From assembly GCA_002322865.1 (NCBI GenBank), contig DCOH01000002.1:2749-9249 (forward strand): DNA of 6,501 nucleotides, given 5' to 3'. Source of the DNA: Sphingobacterium sp. UBA1575 (GTDB lineage: Bacteria; Bacteroidota; Bacteroidia; Sphingobacteriales; Sphingobacteriaceae). Position numbers and translations under genes: made by a program. Position 1 is the first letter of the stretch. The number at the start of each line of letters is the position of its first letter. Below the pieces are notes generated by a model. That model searched no databases, was not told the DNA's origin, and was given only the letters and a program-made list of their open reading frames with translations. Positions 1 through 6,501 of this stretch are shown in pieces.

Positions 1-2
1 CC

Positions 3-37
3 TCCTCGCAATGACGGTAGAGTTCCTCGCAATGACG
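3..37. repeat. Tandem pair of a CGTCATTGCGAGGA-type intergenic repeat
   Basis: The 14-base word TCCTCGCAATGACG occurs exactly at 3-16 and again at 24-37, a 21-base period. On the strand of the genes it reads CGTCATTGCGAGGA and begins only a few bases past the yfhO stop codon. From memory, words of this type (GTCATTGCGAGG...GAAGCAATC) head a family of imperfectly palindromic intergenic repeats found in many bacteria, including Bacteroidota. The expected partner half (GAAGCAATC) is not visible, so the element either continues left of base 1 or is a head-only fragment. The duplication is seen directly; membership of that family is inferred. A role in transcript 3'-end formation is possible but cannot be shown here. 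Confidence 0.7.
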
Positions 38-43
38 AGAATA

Positions 44-2542
44 TTATTTCACTACCTGCGGCGCCTTACTTACCTGCGGTGATTTCCCTCTATGCTTCAG
101 CGATATATAAATCGCCCCAGCAAATCCCAGCACCAAAATAATAGAAGCGATCAACGAAATAACATTAGAAACCTTCATACTATTCGGAGAAAAGACAAAT
201 TCCACTTTATGGTTACCGCCTGGTAATGACAATCCACGCAACAGATAATCCGTACGGATAATTGGCACTTCCTCGCCATCCACATAAGCTTTCCAACCTT
301 TATCATAAAACACTTCCGAGAACACTGCAAACACCTGATTAGGCGCAGAATACTCATATTTCATGGTATCAGGGTGGTAAGAAACCAATTTGATATCTGA
401 ATTTACCGGCTGACCAATAGAAACTGTTCCAAACAAATCCTTTAAGCCTTCATTCACGATCGCCTCTTTCTTAGGATCGAAGGTTTTCATCGCTTCCATC
501 TCCGCATTGCTGCCATTCACAAACTTCACATTGTTCACAAACCACGCATTTCCTAATGCCGAGCTACGACGCTGAATATTCTCTGAACCATTCTCTGGAT
601 TTTTCCCAATCAAGTAACGAACATTCATCATATCCAATACATCCTCGTTCAATCCATTATCAAACAGATTCTCGATAACCTCTTGGAAACGCATCAATTT
701 CGCCGCATGGTATCCACCAAAGCTCTTATGGAAATAAGAGGCCGATGCATCTTGGAAAGGACTGGTCGTCAGGTCCAGCACCCGGTAAGAAAGATCCTTA
801 TCCATATGGATCAACTGATCTACCTCACGCTCCGGGATCGGACGTTCATATATATCCTTATCTACAAAAGAAGTGTTGTTTAAATAGCGTTTATCAAAAG
901 ACCAAAGGTCAACCAAAGTAATCAGCCCGATTCCGGCCAACATAATGGCTACATTCGCCTTCTTCTTAATAAATGCCCATACAAACCCAAAGGTCAAAGC
1001 AACAATGAAGAAGGAGCGCCAAGCATCCGCAGATGCCATTGCCGAACGGTCCTTGATCAATGCATTGACAATCTCAGTCGTCAAAGCCTGATCCCCGGTA
1101 CGTTCTTGAAGCATGGAAACATATTCCTGATGGGTAGAGGTCCTCAGATTCAATAAACTAGGCATCAAAGCAATCAGTAAACAGATAGCAGCAACTGCTC
1201 CACCCGTATACAACACTTTTTTATCCAGATCCACGATTTCAGATCCCCTAGTAATGATTTCATGAACCGCCATGATCGCCAATAAAGGAATCAACACCGA
1301 AGGAATCACCAAAATCGACTCAACAGCCCTAAACTTGTTGTACATCGGGATATAATCGAAGAATAGATCCGATATCAGTGGGAAATGGCGCCCGAAGGAT
1401 AAGAAGATGGTCAATAAGGTTGCGGCAAGGATCCACCATTTCAATCGATCCTTTACGATCACCAAACCCAGGATAAACAGGAAGATAATTCCGGCACCAA
1501 AATACCAGGTCCCTTGGGTAAAGCTTTTTTCACCCCAATAGGTTGGTGTTAGTCCGTTGGCATATTGCAGGGCCTGATCTGCAGGTAGACCCATCTTGGA
1601 GAATGTTTTTACCACATTGGATTCCTCATCCAATAGACCCGATGTTTTACCGCCGTAAGCATGCGGAATCAAGAAAGTAATGGTCTCGCCAATACCCTGG
1701 CTCCAAGCATAGGCATATTCCTTATCCAAGCCATGTGCATCTTTGCCTGGCTCTGTCACTTTCGTGATATTCGCCTTTCCACGGATGGTCAGTTTGGAAT
1801 ATTCGTAGGTTGGGAATAATACCGAAGCATTGACCAGAACAGCGACCAATACCCCGATCAACTGCATGGACGTAGCCTGCAAAAAGTTTTTCAGTTTCTT
1901 GTCTCTTATCGCATAGTACAGTTCAAATCCCACTAATACCAGTAAGGCAATAAACAGATAATAGGTCATCTGAATATGGTTTGAACGGATCTCTAAGGCC
2001 AGGAATAAGGCTAAGATAGCAGGTCCCCAGAGTCGGCTCCCCCGATAACAGAGAATCACCGCCCCGATGATGGGCGCCATATAGGCAATGGCATAAGCTT
2101 TATTGATATGCCCTGCCTCAATGTACATAAAATTATACGAGGAGAACGCCAGGGCCACCGCACCGATAGCGGCCAACCAAGGTCGAATCTTTAATACCGA
2201 AAACAGGAAATAACCCCCTAATAAGAACAATAAAAGCACATCTGCCGGTGGAGGGAAAGCTTTACGCAAAGCTGGACCTATATAACTTGCCACGTTGTTG
2301 GCATGGTCGTACCATATTTGGTAGGTTGGCATTCCGCCGAACATGGAGTTGGTCCACAAGGGCGTATTACCGTCTTTTTCTCTGAAATCAAAAATCTCTT
2401 TCTGACTTCCTCTGGCTTGCATTACATCACTCTGCAACAAGGTTTTACCCTGCCATACAGGCGTAAAGTAAAATACAACGATAAGGAGGAAAATCCCGAT
2501 GATAAACAAATGTGTCTGATTTTCCTTAAACCAATTTTTCAT
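44..2542 (-). CDS. yfhO: YfhO-family polytopic membrane protein, GT-C-like
   Basis: Complete 832-residue membrane protein with about 14 predicted hydrophobic segments. The first is at residues 11-30, more lie between about 99 and 243 and between 343 and 547, followed by a large soluble domain (about 548-788) and a last helix at 790-814. Family hallmarks are LLQSD with Asp39 just after helix 1, PLWTNSMFGGMPTYQ (61-75), EAGHINKAY (142-150), NHIQMTYY (188-195), and a C-terminal block at 741-786 with SEVFYDKGWKAYVDG and LRGLSLPGGNHKVEF. Asp39 sits where GT-C glycosyltransferases carry a catalytic acid in the first extracytoplasmic loop. In Firmicutes, YfhO is linked to glycosylation of lipoteichoic acid; Bacteroidota lack that polymer, so the acceptor here is unknown. 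The start is ATG, with an A/T-rich leader and no Shine-Dalgarno sequence. The basic tail after the last helix holds a short PQVSKAPQVVK repeat. It lies 60 bp downstream of ktrA, on the same strand. The family call is firm; the enzymatic role is inferred. Confidence 0.9.
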   Translation of the reverse strand: MKNWFKENQTHLFIIGIFLLIVVFYFTPVWQGKTLLQSDVMQARGSQKEIFDFREKDGNTPLWTNSMFGGMPTYQIWYDHANNVASYIGPALRKAFPPPADVLLLFLLGGYFLFSVLKIRPWLAAIGAVALAFSSYNFMYIEAGHINKAYAIAYMAPIIGAVILCYRGSRLWGPAILALFLALEIRSNHIQMTYYLFIALLVLVGFELYYAIRDKKLKNFLQATSMQLIGVLVAVLVNASVLFPTYEYSKLTIRGKANITKVTEPGKDAHGLDKEYAYAWSQGIGETITFLIPHAYGGKTSGLLDEESNVVKTFSKMGLPADQALQYANGLTPTYWGEKSFTQGTWYFGAGIIFLFILGLVIVKDRLKWWILAATLLTIFLSFGRHFPLISDLFFDYIPMYNKFRAVESILVIPSVLIPLLAIMAVHEIITRGSEIVDLDKKVLYTGGAVAAICLLIALMPSLLNLRTSTHQEYVSMLQERTGDQALTTEIVNALIKDRSAMASADAWRSFFIVALTFGFVWAFIKKKANVAIMLAGIGLITLVDLWSFDKRYLNNTSFVDKDIYERPIPEREVDQLIHMDKDLSYRVLDLTTSPFQDASASYFHKSFGGYHAAKLMRFQEVIENLFDNGLNEDVLDMMNVRYLIGKNPENGSENIQRRSSALGNAWFVNNVKFVNGSNAEMEAMKTFDPKKEAIVNEGLKDLFGTVSIGQPVNSDIKLVSYHPDTMKYEYSAPNQVFAVFSEVFYDKGWKAYVDGEEVPIIRTDYLLRGLSLPGGNHKVEFVFSPNSMKVSNVISLIASIILVLGFAGAIYISLKHRGKSPQVSKAPQVVK

Positions 2543-2576
2543 GAATTGTAATAAAGGGTTATTAATGATATACGCC

Positions 2577-2584
2577 CAAAAATA
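2577..2584 (-). promoter_or_regulatory. Possible Bacteroidota -7 promoter box for yfhO
   Basis: The 60-bp gap between ktrA and yfhO reads, on the coding strand, TATTTTTG at 2584-2577. This matches the Bacteroidota -7 consensus TAnnTTTG exactly and lies about 35 bases upstream of the yfhO ATG. No TTG-type -33 element is found at the usual 19-20 base spacing; the nearest TTG (2620-2618) is 33 bases away and inside ktrA. The gap is A/T-rich, so a chance match is plausible. If real, yfhO would have its own promoter in addition to any read-through from ktrA. Confidence 0.3.
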
Positions 2585-2602
2585 TAGAAATGATTTTAAT
2601 AT

Positions 2603-3289
2603 TTATGCTTTTTGAATCAAGTTCTTAATATTGGACAGTTCCCCGAAGAGGACCAGAAGATCATTTTCCCGCAGTACCATATCGGCTTTGGCAATACCGG
2701 ATGCTTCTTTGGAGGTTCGGGTCACTCCATCCCCTGAGGTTTCTGTTTCTACCTGAACGGTAGTCAGGACGATAACCTTATATTTATTGGTCAGGTCAGC
2801 TTCTTTCAAGGTCATGCCGATATATTTGGCAGGAACCTTGGTTTCGATGATGCTATATTTTTCGGAAACCTTGAAGGAATCCACGATATCGATATTGTCC
2901 AAGCGCATGGCCAATCGTTCTGCGGCTTCCTCTTCCGGCATGATGTATTCCTCAATATTCATCGCTTCCAAGACGGTTTTTTGCAGGTCGGAGACTACCC
3001 GACCGATGATCCGCTTTACTTTGAGCTGTTTCAGCAGCGCGATGGTCAATAGGGATGCGCCTTCATCTTCACCGATCGCCACGATTACCGCATTGCTATC
3101 CCGAAGAGGGAGCGAACTCACCGCTTCTTTATCCGTACTATCCAAGCAGACGGTATGGGTAATCTTATCTTTGTTCTGCTCGACCAGATTCATGTTAATG
3201 TCCGCCGCAATGACTTCATGTCCCGACTCCGTTAAGTGGATCGCCAGGGATCTCCCAAAATGTCCTAATCCTAATACAATATATTTCAT
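2603..3289 (-). CDS. ktrA: Ktr/Trk K+ uptake regulatory subunit, single RCK (KtrA/TrkA type)
   Basis: Complete 228-residue cytoplasmic protein, the gating subunit of a K+ uptake system. Residues 1 to about 130 form an RCK_N (TrkA_N) Rossmann domain. The dinucleotide loop GLGHFG is at 7-12, the acidic residue ending strand 2 is Asp30 (which would bind the adenine ribose), followed by CLDSTD (48-53), AIGEDEGASLLT (71-82) and MPEEEAAERLA (117-127). Residues from about 137 to 222 fit an RCK_C domain, with a hydrophilic loop at about 182-202 before the final LLVLFGE strand. The length matches Ktr-type subunits (about 220 residues, one RCK), not the double-RCK TrkA of E. coli (about 458). In this family a ring of such subunits binds ATP/ADP or NAD(H) and opens or closes the membrane pore. 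The ATG lies 5 bases after the ktrB stop, so the two genes are almost certainly co-transcribed and probably translationally coupled. It has no membrane segment. Confidence 0.93.
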   Translation of the reverse strand: MKYIVLGLGHFGRSLAIHLTESGHEVIAADINMNLVEQNKDKITHTVCLDSTDKEAVSSLPLRDSNAVIVAIGEDEGASLLTIALLKQLKVKRIIGRVVSDLQKTVLEAMNIEEYIMPEEEAAERLAMRLDNIDIVDSFKVSEKYSIIETKVPAKYIGMTLKEADLTNKYKVIVLTTVQVETETSGDGVTRTSKEASGIAKADMVLRENDLLVLFGELSNIKNLIQKA

Positions 3290-3294
3290 AGCGC

Positions 3295-5079
3295 TTAAAA
3301 CAGAATTTTTTCAGTTGGATAAATATAACTTTTGTTCTTGGTATTCTTGATGAAGGCCACCAAAAGGGTCAACATCCCGACACGACCAACGAACATGGTG
3401 ACCATCAGGATAATCTTACTGGTGGAACTCAAAGATGGTGTAATGCCTAATGAAAGTCCACAAGTGGTATAGGCCGATACCGATTCAAAAAGCAGGGACA
3501 TCATGTCCTGGTTGGGATCGGAAAAGTTCAATAAGATAAAGCTCAACGAAATGGTCAAGATCGATAAGAGGATAATGGCAAAAGCTTTATTGACCGATTC
3601 GGAGGCAATTTTTCTTTTGTAGATTTCAATGGATTCCTTTCCTTTTGCCAATGCGACGATGTTCATCAGGGAAATAGCCACCGTTGTTACCTTCACACCC
3701 CCACCCGTAGAGCCTGGAGATACCCCTATCCACATCAAGGTCACGATCATGATCAAAGTTGGAATATTCACAAAGTTCAGATCCACACTGTTGAATCCAG
3801 CAGATCGGGAGGAGTTGGCCATAAATATGGAAGATACCCATTGCCCGTACGTAGACTTATCTTCCATCAGGGTATGATTTCTCTCCAGGAAAAAAAAGGA
3901 GATGGTAGCCAAGATGATCACCACAATATTGCACAGTACAATAAAGCGCGAATTGAAGGAAAAGACCATGGGCTTATGTCGATAGTTTCCTTTTTGGATA
4001 AATTTACACCAAAAGGAAGTGATTTTTTCCTTTACCAGGGTATAGAAATTAAAGATGGTTCCAAAACCTAAACTACCAAGTATGAACATGGAAGATACGG
4101 CCAATTGAAAATTATAATTGAATCGGTAATTTTCATTGGTTACCCCATCTTTAATGATGGTAAATCCGGAGTTACAGAATCCGGATATGGCATGGAATGC
4201 GGAGAAGAAAATCTGTTCTCCAATGGATTCGAATAATTTGGGATCCAAGGAAAAGAAGATCAATATACCACCGATAAACTCAAAGAGGAAAGTGATAAAA
4301 ATGATGGTCAATAGGGTCGAAATAACGGAATTCAATTTATCCTCGCCCAAGATTTCCCCGAACATTAATTGGTTCTTAAAGGAGAAACCGCCGGAAAAGA
4401 AATATCCGAAAAAGCCGGTAAAGGTCATGATCCCTAAACCACCGATCTGAATCAAAGCCATGATCACCGATTGCCCGAATACGGAGAAATTGGTCGATAT
4501 ATCTGTTACAGTTAGCCCGGTGATACAGACGGCACTTGTGGCCATGAAAAAGGCATCTACAAAACTGAGTGGAGCTTCAATGGTCGTTCTAGGGAGCATC
4601 AATAAAAAGGATCCCAAGACGATCAGTCCCAGGAAGGAAACGACGAATAAAATGGTCGGATTGAAGTAGAAGTTATCAAAAAAGAGGCTGCTTCGGGATA
4701 GTTCTGAGATAAACATGATGAAAATCCCCAGGTAAAGCCATTCATCTTTCGCGAAGTTTTCAAGGAATCCACCGGTAAAACGCGCGAGGGTGATCAGCAA
4801 AAAGTAGGCTGTTACAACGACACCCGAATAATGGGAAACATTGATCCTGCGGGCCACCAGAATGGAGGAAATCGTACGGATGGCCTCAAATAAAAATAGC
4901 CCGTAATACATGAAAACAACCGTCGTTTCCGTATAACGCGCTAATTCTGGATCCGTAATATAACCCACATGCAGGACCATGGTGATGGTACAGATCAAGC
5001 TGATGTAGAACAGCACCTGATCCACCACTTTATTATGGTACCTGAATATGAATTTTAGGAAGCTGAAAAATGAATCCAT
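3295..5079 (-). CDS. ktrB: TrkH/KtrB-family K+ uptake channel subunit with N-terminal extension
   Basis: Complete 594-residue integral membrane protein, the K+-translocating pore of a Trk/Ktr system. The four M1-P-M2 repeats are visible from about residue 141 on. The filter loops are ITGLT (Gly188), CNSGF (Gly305), RSAGFN (Gly428) and TTCGLS (Gly541). All four filter glycines are intact, as in KtrB and TrkH proteins. GSTGGGVKV (456-464) is the conserved intramembrane gating loop of the third repeat, and FVGRVGMLTL (563-572) is the conserved end of the fourth. Canonical KtrB is about 450 and E. coli TrkH about 485 residues; the surplus here is mostly an N-terminal block (1 to about 140) with about four hydrophobic helices (22-40, 52-74, 84-104, 113-131). 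The start is ATG, 15 bp after the stop of the upstream AsmA-like gene, with no Shine-Dalgarno sequence nearby. The ktrA regulatory gene follows after 5 bp. The choice between the names trkH and ktrB is a matter of convention; the single-RCK partner favours Ktr. Confidence 0.93.
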   Translation of the reverse strand: MDSFFSFLKFIFRYHNKVVDQVLFYISLICTITMVLHVGYITDPELARYTETTVVFMYYGLFLFEAIRTISSILVARRINVSHYSGVVVTAYFLLITLARFTGGFLENFAKDEWLYLGIFIMFISELSRSSLFFDNFYFNPTILFVVSFLGLIVLGSFLLMLPRTTIEAPLSFVDAFFMATSAVCITGLTVTDISTNFSVFGQSVIMALIQIGGLGIMTFTGFFGYFFSGGFSFKNQLMFGEILGEDKLNSVISTLLTIIFITFLFEFIGGILIFFSLDPKLFESIGEQIFFSAFHAISGFCNSGFTIIKDGVTNENYRFNYNFQLAVSSMFILGSLGFGTIFNFYTLVKEKITSFWCKFIQKGNYRHKPMVFSFNSRFIVLCNIVVIILATISFFFLERNHTLMEDKSTYGQWVSSIFMANSSRSAGFNSVDLNFVNIPTLIMIVTLMWIGVSPGSTGGGVKVTTVAISLMNIVALAKGKESIEIYKRKIASESVNKAFAIILLSILTISLSFILLNFSDPNQDMMSLLFESVSAYTTCGLSLGITPSLSSTSKIILMVTMFVGRVGMLTLLVAFIKNTKNKSYIYPTEKILF

Positions 5080-5094
5080 TCTACAAACATAGGA

Positions 5095-6501
5095 TTACTT
5101 CTCCTTTTTTTCTTCTTTATCTTCGTTATCTTTCTTCTTGAACAGTCCTTTAAAGAAATTACCGGTTTTTTTGATGACGTTTTTAGAGCCTTCGGTTATT
5201 TCCTTCACATTTTCCGCGGCACCTAAAAGTTTCGCCTCCCGTTCCTTACTGATTCCTGCACATTGCTTAATTCCTTCCAAAAGACTTTGCCACATGGTTT
5301 TGAAGAAGGTATGTTCCGGAACGCGGGTATAATTGACTTTTCCAACATGGTATACCTCATTGGCATCGGGGTTACTATCGTTGATCAGGACATTATTGAC
5401 CACAAAGGATAAAATGCCTTTTTTGGTCTTACTCATATCTTCCCCTGGTTTGTTGAGCAGGTTGATTTTCAAATGGTCGTAATCGAAACGGAAATCACCC
5501 CAGTTACGTCGGTCATTCGCCTGCATGTTGAAGCTGATTCCACGGATATTTCCTTCGCCGATTTCTACGTTCAGCAAAGGTTTCAATATTTTATTGAAAG
5601 CAGTAGCCTGCATCCTTCCCAAGGTTCCCTTATAAGTATGTTCACCGGCCTTGCTCATCATATTGAATCCAAAATTGATCTTTAACAATCCTTGGTTCAT
5701 AATTTTCGCGCTCAGGTCTGCCCGCATCCAAGGTTCTTTTTTGAGGTGAAGGCTATCGTTGGTGACATTGGTGATGATACCCGAAGCATTGTTGAAGGTA
5801 ATAACCCCCTCTTGATGGAATTTCGCGGAGAATTCTCCATATAGGACATCTACATTGCTCAAGAAAACGGTATCAATATGGATCAATTGCTTCAGTTTCA
5901 ACAATTGTTGGTGTGGTGATTTCCCGATTTTATTGGAACTCTTCTTTGGATATCGTTTATCGTTGTATAAGGAGATCGATCCATTTTTGATCTGCACATT
6001 TCTGGCAATGGTCTGTTGGTCATCGATCACCCGTTTGAAGTCCAATTTTTCAAAACGAAGGGTATCAAAGCGGAGATCCGCCATGGTTACATTCTGGCCC
6101 CTTGTCTTAAAATAGTTCCCTTTGCTCATTTTGGGTTTATATACCACCTTGGTCAATAACACATTCTGTTCTTGCGTATTGATGGTCAAGCGGTCGAATT
6201 TGGCCACATATAACCCGTTAGAAAGGTCATATTCGAAACCAGGCACATCGATTTCCACCATTTTTGTGTAGAACAAGCGGGTGGTATCCTTGATGGATGT
6301 TTCATCCAAGAGTACATCATGCACCTTGATCCCGACACTATCCAATTGAATATCGGAAGATTTCCCCTCTTCAATTTTGGAGAACTTAAATTTGACATTA
6401 TCAATTTTGATATCCCTTACATTCACAGAACTGAAGACATCCTTGATATTGTCGTATAAGGTTTTTGTTTCCTTCGGTTTGATCGTATCGTTATAGGCAT
6501 G
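5095..6501 (-). CDS. AsmA/DUF748-like envelope protein, 5' end outside the window
   Basis: The reading frame is open from the stop at 5095-5097 to the right window edge, giving 468 visible residues. The first in-frame candidate start inside the window is a GTG at 6426-6424. I reject it because the 25 codons upstream are open and read like the same protein (IKPKETKTLYDNIKDVFSS runs straight into NVRDIKIDNVKFKF). The true start and any N-terminal membrane anchor therefore lie beyond base 6501. The visible part is soluble, rich in alternating beta strands and has no membrane helix. A stretch of ADLSAKI, GLLKINFGFNM, YKGTLGRM, LLNVEIGEGNIRGISFNMQ and NWGDFRFDYDHLKINLL resembles AsmA/DUF748-type repeats, which in other Gram-negatives sit in the periplasm and are linked to lipid transport and outer-membrane assembly. 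The C-terminus has a helical stretch around FFKTMWQSLLEGIKQ and a very basic/acidic tail (KKKDNEDKEEKKEK). It lies 15 bp upstream of ktrB on the same strand. The family assignment is by pattern only; the function is inferred. Confidence 0.7.
   Translation of the reverse strand, partial: HAYNDTIKPKETKTLYDNIKDVFSSVNVRDIKIDNVKFKFSKIEEGKSSDIQLDSVGIKVHDVLLDETSIKDTTRLFYTKMVEIDVPGFEYDLSNGLYVAKFDRLTINTQEQNVLLTKVVYKPKMSKGNYFKTRGQNVTMADLRFDTLRFEKLDFKRVIDDQQTIARNVQIKNGSISLYNDKRYPKKSSNKIGKSPHQQLLKLKQLIHIDTVFLSNVDVLYGEFSAKFHQEGVITFNNASGIITNVTNDSLHLKKEPWMRADLSAKIMNQGLLKINFGFNMMSKAGEHTYKGTLGRMQATAFNKILKPLLNVEIGEGNIRGISFNMQANDRRNWGDFRFDYDHLKINLLNKPGEDMSKTKKGILSFVVNNVLINDSNPDANEVYHVGKVNYTRVPEHTFFKTMWQSLLEGIKQCAGISKEREAKLLGAAENVKEITEGSKNVIKKTGNFFKGLFKKKDNEDKEEKKEK

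Noticed and set aside
2549..2564. Inverted repeat TAATAA / TTATTA around AGGG, between ktrA and yfhO, as a terminator.
   Set aside because: The six-pair stem contains only A-T pairs and has no following T-tract suited to termination on the gene strand, so it would be too weak.
2787..3350. 187-codon open frame on the plus strand, opposite ktrA.
   Set aside because: It is antisense to a well-supported gene, its translation has no recognisable family and its composition is serine-rich as expected of an antisense shadow. The other plus-strand frames were rejected likewise.
3890..3897. Run of eight A (eight T on the coding strand) within ktrB as a possible phase-variation tract.
   Set aside because: It encodes the Phe run of SFFFLE in a membrane helix, is short, and the frame is intact. 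One 8-base tract in an A/T-rich membrane gene is not evidence for phase variation.
5084..5091. TATGTTTG, an exact TAnnTTTG box 4 bases upstream of the ktrB ATG on the minus strand.
   Set aside because: A transcript from it would start at or inside the ktrB start codon. There is no -33 TTG element in the purine-rich sequence upstream, so a chance match in A/T-rich DNA is more likely than a leaderless promoter.
5095..5112. Slippery heptamer A AAA AAG in frame near the end of the AsmA-like gene; this gene's stop is also in the same frame as the ktrB start.
   Set aside because: A -1 shift would reach TAG at 5083-5081, adding only a few residues and not reaching ktrB. No clear stimulatory hairpin or upstream Shine-Dalgarno was seen at the right spacing. 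The run simply encodes the lysine/glutamate tail.
6424..6426. GTG as the start of the AsmA-like gene.
   Set aside because: The frame stays open upstream to the window edge with plausible protein sequence, and the GTG has no support as a start. The gene is better read as cut by the window.

Overview
The window looks like chromosomal DNA of a Bacteroidota bacterium, most likely a Sphingobacterium/Pedobacter-type organism. This is inferred from the protein flavours (a large Bacteroidota-style YfhO, a TrkH with a long N-terminal extension, an AsmA-like envelope protein), from start codons without clear Shine-Dalgarno sequences, and from a TAnnTTTG-type promoter box. No 16S gene or taxonomic marker is present, so the placement is tentative.

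All four genes are on the minus strand and are tightly packed. In the direction of transcription (right to left) they are: (1) the 3' part of an AsmA/DUF748-like, beta-rich envelope protein whose start lies beyond base 6501; (2) 15 bp later, a 594-residue TrkH/KtrB-family K+ channel subunit; (3) 5 bp later, a 228-residue single-RCK KtrA/TrkA-type regulatory subunit; (4) after a 60-bp gap, an 832-residue YfhO-family polytopic membrane protein. The first 43 bases, just past the yfhO stop codon, carry two tandem copies of a CGTCATTGCGAGGA-type intergenic repeat cut by the window edge.

The KtrB-KtrA pair should form one K+ uptake system: a membrane pore with four glycine filter loops, gated by a cytoplasmic nucleotide-binding ring. 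The AsmA-like gene is close enough to be co-transcribed with it. yfhO may be in the same transcript or may start from its own weak promoter in the 60-bp gap.

I see no mobile element, CRISPR array, RNA gene, toxin or defence system. The region reads as ordinary core chromosome. The points most worth a second look are the four-helix N-terminal extension on the K+ channel, the GT-C-like signature of YfhO in a Gram-negative context, and the repeat at the left edge. No stretch over 300 bases lacks a gene.
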